A stretch of DNA of 64,000 nt from Amycolatopsis antarctica (GTDB lineage Bacteria; Actinomycetota; Actinomycetes; Mycobacteriales; Pseudonocardiaceae). The DNA is taken from NCBI RefSeq assembly GCF_002262875.1, contig NZ_NKYE01000004.1:345150-409149 (forward strand). The letters are read 5' to 3'. The stretch's first letter is position 1, and every line of letters starts with the position of its first letter. Of the stretch, positions 55,003-64,000 are shown in pieces. The notes under the pieces are model-generated. The model worked only from the letters and a program-made list of their open reading frames with translations, ran no database searches and was not told the origin of the DNA. A program made the position numbers and the translations under genes.

Positions 55003-55974
55003 ATGACGATCGTGGTGACGACCCCGACCGGGAACGTGGGATCCCGCGTGACGCGGCTGCTGGTGCAGGCCGGGGTGCGGCCGACCCTGTTCCTGCGCGA
55101 CCCGGCCCGGCTCGACCCGGACCTGCTCGACCACGTGGACACCGTGCGTGGTGACCAGGGCGACGCGGAGGCGGTCCTGAGCGTCACCGCCGATGCCGAC
55201 GCCCTGTTCTGGGTCGACCCGCCCACCGGTGACCCGGATCCGATCGCGACATCCGCGCGGATGGGTGCCGTCGTCGCCCGCGCCGTACGGGAGAACGCCG
55301 TCCCCCGCACCGTGTTCCTCAGTAGCGTCGGCGCGGAGAAGCGGTCCGGTGCCGGTGAGATCGACGGTCTCGCCCGGACCGAGCAGCAACTCGACGAGAC
55401 CGGCGAATCGGTGCTGCACCTGCGTTGCGGGTACTTCTACAGCAACCTGCTGCTCGACCCGGACGCGCTGCGCGAGGGCGTGCTGCGTACCGCGATGCCG
55501 GTGGATCACCCGATGCCGTGGGTCGATCCGCGCGACATCGGCGACATCGTGGCCGCCCGGCTGCTGCACACCGGCTGGTCCGGCCGCCGGGTCGAAGCCG
55601 TCCACGGCCCGGCCGACCTCACCTTCGCCGAGGCCGCGGCGATCCTGCGGCGCGTCACCGGCAGGCCGTTCCGGGCGGAACGGATCGCGGACGAGGACCT
55701 GCACACCGCACTGGTCACGGCCGGCCTGAGCGACAAGCAGGCGGACGCGATCGTGCGGATGTCCAGCGGCCTGCGGGACGGGTTCACCCCGGAGAATCCG
55801 CGTGGCACGCTCGGTACCACGCCGACGACGCTCGCGGCCTGGGCGGCCCAGAACCTGCCGTCGGTGAGCACGGCACCCGGCCGCGGGCGCGGCGACATCG
55901 CGGTCGCCGCGCCCGCGGCCGGTGGCGAGTGGATCAGCACCACTTGGGCGCGCGGTACTCGGCGATTCCCTTGA
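55003..55974 (+). CDS. NmrA-like NAD(P)-binding protein
   Basis: The 323-residue Rossmann protein starts MTIVVTTPTGNVGSRVTRLL after GGAGGAG. The dinucleotide motif is TPTGNVGSR, and DADALFWVDPPTGDP plus VFLSSVGAEKRSGAGEIDGL follow the NmrA/quinone-reductase-2 pattern. This group acts as redox sensors or reductases on small molecules. The family usually ends near residue 285, just after TLAAWAAQNLP. Here a Gly/Ala-rich tail of about 35 residues (APGRGRGDIAVAAPAAGGEW) continues until it meets the end of the convergent secreted-protein gene. The original stop may have been lost. The substrate is unknown. Confidence 0.85.
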   Translation: MTIVVTTPTGNVGSRVTRLLVQAGVRPTLFLRDPARLDPDLLDHVDTVRGDQGDAEAVLSVTADADALFWVDPPTGDPDPIATSARMGAVVARAVRENAVPRTVFLSSVGAEKRSGAGEIDGLARTEQQLDETGESVLHLRCGYFYSNLLLDPDALREGVLRTAMPVDHPMPWVDPRDIGDIVAARLLHTGWSGRRVEAVHGPADLTFAEAAAILRRVTGRPFRAERIADEDLHTALVTAGLSDKQADAIVRMSSGLRDGFTPENPRGTLGTTPTTLAAWAAQNLPSVSTAPGRGRGDIAVAAPAAGGEWISTTWARGTRRFP

Positions 55975-56323
55975 GCCTGTTGTACTCGAATTCGCGGGTC
56001 TCCCCGAACGGAATCTTCTTGCAGCTCGGGTCGGGTCCGCGGGCGACGTCGATTCCGGAGTTTCGCTTGGTGGCGTGACAATTGAGAATCGTCACGATTC
56101 CGGAGCCGCCGAAGTTCGCGTCGCGTTCACCCATGAAGTAGAGCTTCTGCTTGCGGTTCGAGCACGGACGGTCGAGCACGCCGACCGGCGCCGAGGTCGA
56201 AGCGCTCTCCGCCACGACACCGGAAGTGAACGCACCGGAATCGGTGGCCGAGGCGGGTACCGCCGTCACCAGTGCCGCTGTCACTCCGGCGAAAACCGTT
56301 GCCGCGATCTTTCCCTTCATCAT
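55934..56323 (-). CDS. Small secreted cysteine-containing protein, unknown function
   Basis: The 129-residue product has a signal peptide (MMKGKIAATVFAGVTAALVT, then AVPASATDS as the cleavage region near residue 27). The mature part has four cysteines (RPCSNRKQ, LNCHATKR, PSCKKIPF and the terminal KWC), enough for two disulfides, and a basic middle (FMGERDANFGGSGIVTILNC). I do not recognise the family. GGGGAG lies close before the ATG pair at 56323/56320. The last 41 bases overlap the end of the NmrA-like gene on the other strand. A small exported protein with paired cysteines could be an inhibitor, a ligand or a bacteriocin-like factor; none of these is shown. Confidence 0.75.
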   Translation of the reverse strand: MMKGKIAATVFAGVTAALVTAVPASATDSGAFTSGVVAESASTSAPVGVLDRPCSNRKQKLYFMGERDANFGGSGIVTILNCHATKRNSGIDVARGPDPSCKKIPFGETREFEYNRLKGIAEYRAPKWC

Positions 56324-56587
56324 TTCTCCCCTTCGGTTCGGTTATTCGAAAGCGATTCGAAGATAACGGTCTTTTCGCTCGATGATGCGCGAGCGGGACG
56401 AAGAGAGAACGAAGGGCGTGATCGCCCACCGGTCGTCACGCACTTTCGTCGTACACGGCCTGCTTCCTTCGTCGCGCACATCCATCCCGGTGCCCGGTGC
56501 GCGCGCGGCGCGCGCCGTGTCCAGGCCCGGGAATCGGTGTAATGATGAGTCGCCGGTACGCGGGAATCGACACACGGGAGTCTGCGA

Positions 56588-57835
56588 ATGGACGAAGGGC
56601 TACCTGCGTTCTCGGTGGGCGGCAGGCCGCTGCACGAGCGGCTGACCGCCGAACTGCCCCGGCTCGCGTCGATGGTGGTCGCCGAGCTCACCGAACGCGT
56701 CCCCGCGTACCGGCTGCTGCCCGGCGAACAGCTCGCCGGCGACATCACCCGGGTCATCGAGGCGAACCTGCGCTCGTTCATCAGCGTGCTGCGTTCGAGA
56801 ACCCTTCCCGGCCAAGCGGAACTGGACGTTCTCCGCGAATCCGCCGCCCGGCGCGCCGAGGAGGGCATCCCGATCGACGTCGTGCTCACCGCGTACCACG
56901 TCGGCGTGCAGGTCGTCTGGGAGTCGGTCGCCCCACTGGTGCGGCCGGACGAGGTCGGCGACCTGATCGGCATCAACGCACTCGCGATGCGGTACCTCGA
57001 GATGGTCGCGCCCGCCGTCGGCGCGGGATACCTCGACGAGCGGCAGACGATGTTCGACGACGAGCGCTCGGCGCGGCACATCCTGATGGCCGCCCTGCTG
57101 GGCGGCACTCCGCCGGAGACCGCGGCGGAGCGGGCCGGGCTGCGGCTGCCGCCCGGCTACCTGGTCCTGGCGATCGCGGTGGGAGCCCACCCGGACGAGA
57201 CTCGGGCCGACATCGACCCGGTGGTCGCCGCCCGGCGCAAACTGCGGCGCCTGCGGGCGGAACTGGATCGCCGGGCCCGCGTGCCGGTGCTGTCCGCGCT
57301 CGCTCCCGAGGGCGGAACGGCGCTGCTGCCCACCACGGTCGCTCCCGAGGAACTGTCCGAACGCGACTGGGACGGCCTGCGGCGGATCATCGTCGAGATC
57401 GGCCAGACGGCCGGGGCGGAGGTCACCGTCGGCGTCGTGGCGGCCGAGCCCGCCGCCGTCGCGGGGGCCGCGGCGACCGCACGGGAGGTGCTGCACGTCG
57501 CGCAGACCTTCGGCCGGCCTCCCGGCGTACACCGGTTGCGGGACGTGCTGCTGGAGTACCAGCTCTCCCGGCCCAGCGAGGCGATCGACGAACTGGCCGC
57601 CCTGCTGCGCCCGTTGGACGGCAACGAGGAACTGGTGCAGACGCTGGAGACCTTCCTGCGCCGCGGCGGCAGGCGGCCCACCGCCACCGAACTCCACGTG
57701 CACCCGAACACCGTCGACTACCGGCTGCGCAAGATCGAGGAACTCACCGGCTTCGACGCGACCGCGCTCGGTGGAGCCGCGACGGTCACGGCGGCGCTGA
57801 TCGCCCGCAGGCTGCGCCGGGACCCCGCGGACTGA
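56588..57835 (+). CDS. PucR-family regulator with RsbRD-type N-terminal domain
   Basis: The 415-residue protein starts MDEGLPAFSVGGRPLHERLT. An N-terminal helical domain (about 20-170, VVLTAYHVGVQVVWESVAPL) resembles the RsbRD_N/PucR N-terminal type. A middle domain follows (about 180-330). A C-terminal PucR helix-turn-helix ends it: GGRRPTATELHVHPNTVDYR then LRKIEELTGFD. GGGAG stands seven bases before ATG 56588. It is flanked by the small secreted-protein gene (divergent) and a secreted lipase gene (convergent), with a bidirectional terminator between it and the lipase. The target genes are not evident. Confidence 0.9.
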   Translation: MDEGLPAFSVGGRPLHERLTAELPRLASMVVAELTERVPAYRLLPGEQLAGDITRVIEANLRSFISVLRSRTLPGQAELDVLRESAARRAEEGIPIDVVLTAYHVGVQVVWESVAPLVRPDEVGDLIGINALAMRYLEMVAPAVGAGYLDERQTMFDDERSARHILMAALLGGTPPETAAERAGLRLPPGYLVLAIAVGAHPDETRADIDPVVAARRKLRRLRAELDRRARVPVLSALAPEGGTALLPTTVAPEELSERDWDGLRRIIVEIGQTAGAEVTVGVVAAEPAAVAGAAATAREVLHVAQTFGRPPGVHRLRDVLLEYQLSRPSEAIDELAALLRPLDGNEELVQTLETFLRRGGRRPTATELHVHPNTVDYRLRKIEELTGFDATALGGAATVTAALIARRLRRDPAD

Positions 57836-57846
57836 CCGGCCCGTAC

Positions 57847-57884
57847 GCGGGGAGTCCCGGGACGATCGCCCCGGGACTCCCCGC
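57847..57884. terminator. Bidirectional hairpin terminator between pucR and lipase genes
   Basis: GCGGGGAGTCCCGGG (57847-57861) and CCCGGGACTCCCCGC (57870-57884) form a perfect 15-bp stem with an eight-base loop. It lies between two convergent stops, 12 and 20 bases away, and works in both directions by symmetry. Confidence 0.85.
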
Positions 57885-57904
57885 CCGGCTCCCCCCGGGA
57901 CCGG

Positions 57905-58861
57905 TCAGCTCAGGAACGGTGGATTGAACGCGCACGGCAAGGGTTTCGCGTCCGCGGGGTCGAGCGCGTTGAGCATGATCTGGTTGCCGCGCTTGCTGGT
58001 GACCACCGAGACGTGATCGCTGAGATCGGCCGCGCAGCCCTCGTCGACCCGGTGGTTGGTGGCGTTCGGGACATCGAGCTGTCCGCTGCTGTTCGGCAGC
58101 ACGACCTCCTCCAGCGCGGGCTGGATGTTGGTGTACGTGACTCCGGGGACGGCCGCCGTGCCGCCCGCGTTGAGCTCGTCCATGAACGGCGTGCCCCTGC
58201 CGAACTCCTTGCAGGACATGCACACGCTCTCCAGAACCGCGTTCAGGAACGGCGGCAGGTTCTGCGCGAGCTCGGTCAGGCCGTAGAGCGTGGTGCCCGC
58301 GTAGTTGGGGGAGAAGCCGACCAGCGCGTCGGCCTTCTTCGCGCCGTCGAGTGCCTTGAGGTAGTAGGAGGCGATGGTGGTGCCCTCGGAATGCCCGACC
58401 AGCTTGACCTTCGAGGCGCCGGTCGTGGTCAGCACCCTGTCCACCAGCGCGGAGAGTTCCCGCGCACTGTCCGGCATCGAACGGAGCCCGCCGACGGTCG
58501 GCAGCCACCACTGTTTGCCATAGGTCAGGGAGAAGACGCAGTACCCGTTGTTGGCGAGCAGCGGTGAGATGGCGGGAAAGTTGAGCCCCTGGTTCCCGCC
58601 GAGGCCGTGCAGCAGGATCACCGGCTCCGGCTTCTCCGGCGAGGGCTCGCAGGACCAGATGTTGGACCCGGCGGGGGCGCGGTTCGGATCGAGCGAACCG
58701 GGATTGGCGACGAATCCGCCGGCCAGCGAGTAGACCACCGGATACGTCTGCCGGGCGGGTGCGGCGGAGGCCGTGTGACCGGAACCGAACAGGAGTGCGG
58801 CCACCGACAGCAGCGCGGTCACTGTCGCGCCGAGGACGCGGCGAGGAGGAGTGCGGCTCAC
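57905..58861 (-). CDS. Secreted triacylglycerol lipase/esterase
   Basis: The 318-residue protein has a signal peptide (MSRTPPRRVLGATVTALLSV, then SGHTASAAPARQ near residue 34). The mature alpha/beta hydrolase shows the oxyanion region VILLHGLGGNQGLNFPAISP, the nucleophile GHSEG in KVKLVGHSEGTTIASYY near residue 158, and the base in DLSDHVSVVTSKRGNQIM. It belongs to the actinobacterial secreted lipases and has several cysteines (SVCMSCKEFG, EGCAAD, PCAFNP) for disulfides. AAGGA lies before the GTG start. It is monocistronic by its terminator and the 189-bp gap to the UvrA-like gene. Confidence 0.92.
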   Translation of the reverse strand: MSRTPPRRVLGATVTALLSVAALLFGSGHTASAAPARQTYPVVYSLAGGFVANPGSLDPNRAPAGSNIWSCEPSPEKPEPVILLHGLGGNQGLNFPAISPLLANNGYCVFSLTYGKQWWLPTVGGLRSMPDSARELSALVDRVLTTTGASKVKLVGHSEGTTIASYYLKALDGAKKADALVGFSPNYAGTTLYGLTELAQNLPPFLNAVLESVCMSCKEFGRGTPFMDELNAGGTAAVPGVTYTNIQPALEEVVLPNSSGQLDVPNATNHRVDEGCAADLSDHVSVVTSKRGNQIMLNALDPADAKPLPCAFNPPFLS

Positions 58862-59050
58862 GAGACCATCCTTCGAGCTTCCCGGACGCCCCGTTGCGGC
58901 CGGCCCGTCGAAGTCTCGTGCGCACCGGCCCGGAAGTCATCGGCACGGAATCTCGAATATCCCGCGCACCGTTGTCACCGATCACATATCGACCGGGCAG
59001 GGAGTCCGGCGTGGACGGGGCCGCCGCCGGACTCCTCGTGCACCCCGGTG

Positions 59051-61447
<2,397 letters not shown>

Positions 61448-61536
61448 GTCTCCATCGGTCGTGCGGTGTGGCGTCGACGTGGCCTCGCTCGATCTAACCA
61501 GCTTCGAGCGGGTCGTCCCTGCGGTGGAAACCAGAC

Positions 61537-61947
61537 TCAGCGCAGCTCCTGGATGCGGATCGTGTTGCCCGCGGGATCGCGGACGGCGCAGTCGCGAGCC
61601 CCCCAGGGCTGGTCGGTCGGCTCCTGCATGATCTCGGCGTCGCCGGCCTGGATGCGCTCGAACGTGCCGTCGAGGTCGCTGGTGGCCAGCATGAGGCTGG
61701 CGTAGGTGCCCTTGGCCATCATCTCGGCGATGGTGCGGCGCTCGTCGTCGGTCACGCCGGGATCCGCGCCCGGCGGATGCAGGACGACGGACGTGCCGGG
61801 CTGGCCGGGCGGGCCGACGGTGTTCCAGTGCAAGCCCCCGTACTCGACCTCGTTGCGGACCTCGAAGCCGAGAACGTCGCGGTAGAAGGCCAGAGAGGCG
61901 TGCGGGTCGTCGTGGGGAAGGAAGGTCGCGTGAATGGTGATGTCCAT
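61537..61947 (-). CDS. VOC-family (glyoxalase/bleomycin-resistance) protein
   Basis: The 136-residue protein starts MDITIHATFLPHDDPHASLA and has the paired beta-alpha-beta-beta-beta units of the vicinal-oxygen-chelate fold (FYRDVLGFEVRNEVEYGGLH, VRDPAGNTIRIQELR). Candidate metal residues are the early His and the terminal Glu of IRIQEL. The substrate is unknown; such proteins bind or modify antibiotics or small aldehydes. It stands ten bp after the AraC-type gene and 89 bp before the UvrA-like gene, all on one strand. Confidence 0.87.
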   Translation of the reverse strand: MDITIHATFLPHDDPHASLAFYRDVLGFEVRNEVEYGGLHWNTVGPPGQPGTSVVLHPPGADPGVTDDERRTIAEMMAKGTYASLMLATSDLDGTFERIQAGDAEIMQEPTDQPWGARDCAVRDPAGNTIRIQELR

Positions 61948-61957
61948 GGCGGTGACC

Positions 61958-62401
61958 CTAGGTGGGGCCCGGCGAGGTCGCTTCTCGATTCCTGATCGGT
62001 CTGGTGACCTGCTTCGCGACGCACGGCGGCATGCCCGCCGTCGCGTGCGTGGCGCGACGGCGGTAGACGCTGGGTGGCACGCCGACCAGCTCGCTGAACC
62101 GGGTACTGAAGGTGCCGAGCGAGGAGCAGCCGACGGTGAAGCAGACCTCGGTGACGCTGAGGTCGCCGCGGCGCAGCAGGGCCATCGCGCGTTCGATGCG
62201 CCGGGTCATCAGGTAGGCGTACGGCGATTCGCCGTAGGCGCGCCGGAACTCGCGGCTGAGGTGCCCTGCCGACATGTGCACGCCTCGGGCGAGCGCCTCG
62301 ACGTCCAGCGGGCGGGCGTACTCCCGGTCGATCCGGTCCCGGACCCGGCGCAGCCGCGCCAGTTCGCGAAGCTGTTCGGCGGTGCCGGGTCTGTTGGTCA
62401 C
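61958..62401 (-). CDS. AraC/XylS-type transcriptional regulator (short)
   Basis: The 147-residue protein consists almost only of an AraC DNA-binding domain: EALARGVHMSAGHLSREFRR and the second helix-turn-helix VCFTVGCSSLGTFSTRFSEL near residues 80-110. No sugar-binding sensor domain is present, so it may act constitutively or as part of a pair, or respond through the partner VOC protein. It is the first gene of the AraC-VOC-UvrA set. The GTG start at 62401 has no clear ribosome site and could lie at the transcript start. Confidence 0.85.
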   Translation of the reverse strand: MTNRPGTAEQLRELARLRRVRDRIDREYARPLDVEALARGVHMSAGHLSREFRRAYGESPYAYLMTRRIERAMALLRRGDLSVTEVCFTVGCSSLGTFSTRFSELVGVPPSVYRRRATHATAGMPPCVAKQVTRPIRNREATSPGPT

Positions 62402-63005
62402 CTGCGCGATCGTGCCATATCGCGGGCACGGCGGATCTTCGCCAATCGGGTCCGTCGAGCCGCGTATCTGGTGGTGCGACAGCTATTGCTGCGGCTCGCG
62501 TGAGCGAGACCGCGCGCCTCTGCTCGAGCGGGGGAGTCGATGCGTCTTCTTGTCCTGCTTGACACCGTTATCGACGGATATGCGCTGCCGTCGTCTGATG
62601 GGACTTCGGCGGGTGAGAATCGTGTCCCAGGATTCTCCGCACCTGTGCGGTTCGCGGAACACGTCGGCCGGAGAACTGCGAAGCCACTCGGCACCGGCGT
62701 ATCCGGCATACTGGGTCGCGCCGCGGCTGCGGTGCGGCCGTGGTTGCCGGCCGGACTGGTTGATCGAGCCGAGGAAGGAGCAAGGTACGGCAACGGATGG
62801 CAGGGCGCTGCGATCGTTCCCCAAGAGACGGCCAGGTCTGCTGGGTCGCACGTGCCCTCGTCGTACGACCCGATTCGCCCGCGGACACCAGCGACTCGAC
62901 GCCGAACCCCTGCTGTGAAGGATCACCGAGAGCATCACAGGAAACGGCCAGATGATTTCTCCCGAGTCGCGGTGTGTAAATCCGAGTATGTTGCAGGGGA
63001 AGAAA
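62402..63005. other. 604-bp gene-poor region
   Basis: I see no convincing gene. Open frames exist on both strands but lack a ribosome site or clear third-position bias, and none resembles a known family. The end carries the AGGGGA ribosome site of the FkbM gene (62995-63000). The region lies between a drug-resistance-like operon and an accessory methyltransferase next to an IS element, so it may be decayed accessory DNA. Confidence 0.45.
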
Positions 63006-63779
63006 ATGACTGCTGTGAAACTGGACCTGGCTGATGACTTCGCTTGTTACGCGACCGTCGATCCATCCGGCAGGTATCGCGAGATCAACTTCATCTACGA
63101 CGAGGTGTTCACCCGGCGAAGCTATCTGCAGGAGGGGATCGACCTCCCGGACCGCGCGCTGGTGGTGGATGTCGGTGCGAACGTGGGAATGTTCTCCTTG
63201 TTCGTGAGCAAGGAAGCGGCCGAGGTCGACGTGCTGGCCTTCGAGCCGCATCCCGCGCTCGTCGAGGCCCTGCACGCCAATCTGGAACTGCACACCGCCG
63301 ACCGGGTCACCGTGTTCCCGTTCGGGCTGGGTGAGAACGCGGAAGCGACGGTGGACTTCACGTTCTACCCCCGGTTGCCCGGCAACTCCACGCGGTACCG
63401 GGAACTCAAGGAGGGTCCGCTGCTCGAATTGTTCGGCGAGCAGGCCTTTCAGGAGATGACAACGAACGGCGCTTTCCAGAGCGAGACAGTTCCGGTCGAG
63501 ATCAGGCGGCTTTCCGACGTTCTCGCCGAAGTCGAGCCGACCCGCCCGATCGACCTGCTGAAGGTCGACGTCGAAGGCGCTGAGGTGGACGTCTTGCGCG
63601 GACTGGACGAGGCTGATTGGGGCCGGGTGAGGCAGGTGGTCGCCGAGATCCAGGACACCGACGGGGCGCTGGCCGTCGCCGAGCGGCTACTCGGCGAGCA
63701 AGGCTTCGCTGTCACCGCCGTGCTCGCGGAGGACCTACTCGACGGCATTGCCATCTACACCCTCTATGCCTCTCGCTGA
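63006..63779 (+). CDS. FkbM-family SAM-dependent methyltransferase
   Basis: The 257-residue protein starts MTAVKLDLADDFACYATVDP. The SAM-binding loop is LVVDVGANVGMFSLFVSKEA near residue 55, and the FkbM signature IDLLKVDVEGAEVDVLRGLD lies near residue 185. The family methylates hydroxyl or similar groups on natural products, polysaccharides or lipids. No biosynthetic cluster is in this window, so the substrate is unknown. AGGGGA stands five bases before ATG 63006. A hairpin terminator follows the stop at 63809-63842, and an IS481-type element begins soon after, which suggests an accessory or mobile setting. Confidence 0.9.
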   Translation: MTAVKLDLADDFACYATVDPSGRYREINFIYDEVFTRRSYLQEGIDLPDRALVVDVGANVGMFSLFVSKEAAEVDVLAFEPHPALVEALHANLELHTADRVTVFPFGLGENAEATVDFTFYPRLPGNSTRYRELKEGPLLELFGEQAFQEMTTNGAFQSETVPVEIRRLSDVLAEVEPTRPIDLLKVDVEGAEVDVLRGLDEADWGRVRQVVAEIQDTDGALAVAERLLGEQGFAVTAVLAEDLLDGIAIYTLYASR

Positions 63780-63808
63780 GCGCTGGTTGGCCGGGGTGGG
63801 CACGAAGA

Positions 63809-63842
63809 AGGCCCCGGCTTGCGTTTCCGCTGGCCGGGGCCT
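63809..63842 (+). terminator. Hairpin terminator after the FkbM gene
   Basis: AGGCCCCGGC (63809-63818) pairs perfectly with GCCGGGGCCT (63833-63842) around a 14-base loop. It lies 30 bases after the stop and before the IS481-type end. Confidence 0.8.
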
Positions 63843-63876
63843 GTATCCGCTGGTGCTGGGGTTGTGCCCTCGGCAG

Positions 63877-64000
63877 TGTCCTGGCTCAGGAGATAGGCGA
63901 CAGGTGTCTCAGGTCATAGGCGACACGAGTCGCGGGTCATCGGCGACTGGCTGGGTGGGCTGGATGCTCGGGCATGTCGAAGGCTCGTCTGGTTATCACC
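63877..64000 (+). mobile_element. Left end of an IS481-type insertion sequence (cut by window edge)
   Basis: The region has TGTCTCAGGTCATAGGCGAC from 63905, the type of terminal sequence seen in actinobacterial IS481 elements. The block TCAGGAGATAGGCGACA (63886-63902) recurs as TCAGGTCATAGGCGACA (63909-63925) with two changes, and again as GGTCATCGGCGAC at 63935-63947. The transposase gene starts at 63974. The exact outer boundary, perhaps the TGTCC at 63877, and the target duplication cannot be set without the other end. Confidence 0.65.
63974..64000 (+). CDS. IS481-family transposase, first nine codons only
   Basis: ATG 63974 opens MSKARLVIT, which is the usual start of actinobacterial IS481 transposases, where it leads into a helix-turn-helix domain. 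The window ends after nine codons. The call rests on these residues and the terminal repeats before them. Confidence 0.65.

Noticed and set aside
62540..63034. A 164-codon open frame before the FkbM gene
   Set aside because: It has no ribosome site, overlaps the real FkbM start in another frame, and its product has no recognisable features.

Overview
The window looks like a piece of a high-GC actinobacterial chromosome, most likely from the Pseudonocardiaceae (Amycolatopsis, Prauserella or Saccharomonospora type). The evidence is strong G/C third-position bias, many GTG starts, a Kgd-type 2-oxoglutarate decarboxylase/dehydrogenase, a mycobacterial-style set of acyl-CoA genes, a type VII secretion-type toxin locus, and many TetR and PucR regulators. 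The genus is an inference. I saw no rRNA, tRNA, CRISPR array or prophage. The left edge cuts the last codons of kgd, and the right edge cuts an IS481-type transposase after nine codons.

Layout. 1-3790: kgd. 4050-10650: a conflict island with a YbaB-like protein, an EspC-like type VII substrate, a 1532-residue Rhs polymorphic toxin, two immunity-type genes and a relic of one of them. 10690-16572: ABC transporters, one a fused two-cassette exporter and one an ABC-2 pair whose ATPase has a Gln/Gly/Tyr-rich tail. 17032-19324: an MFS exporter and its TetR regulator behind a clear operator. 19321-22117: alanine dehydrogenase and a PucR/AdeR-like regulator. 22629-25084: metY-metX for methionine synthesis. 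25667-32129: a BkaR-like TetR repressor, a secreted SGNH esterase and an accD-accA-fadE operon for branched-chain acyl-CoA breakdown, with a shared 16-bp operator. 32224-34685: a regulated methionine aminopeptidase, a GNAT and a PHA-synthase-like hydrolase.

34783-42227 is a fatty-acid oxidation block: two acyl-CoA dehydrogenases (FadE23/FadE24 type), a double-headed TetR protein, and fadA-fadB. 42609-45853 holds an IlvX-like TPP enzyme and a KstD-like flavoprotein. 46075-50527 is a divergent gabT-DUF3830 / gabD-tartrate dehydrogenase locus around one operator. 50680-53179 is cysD-cysNC for sulfate activation, with cysNC damaged by an internal deletion and a frameshift. Next to it, 53409-54351 is a WYL regulator pseudogene. 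54415-58861 carries a TPR protein, an NmrA-like reductase, a small secreted cysteine protein, another PucR regulator and a secreted lipase. 59051-62401 is an AraC-VOC-UvrA-like module that resembles drug self-protection sets. 62402-64000 is a gene-poor stretch, an FkbM methyltransferase and the IS481 edge.

Two dispersed repeat families stand out. One is a 22-bp tandem unit around CGTGTCG, found as three clusters at two convergent gene junctions (42.3-42.6 kb and 50.5-50.7 kb). The other is a 22-bp palindrome centred on GTCGAC, found as two triplets (22.4 kb and 46.0 kb). Several palindromic operators can be matched to neighbouring regulators, which makes much of the window readable as small self-contained regulons.
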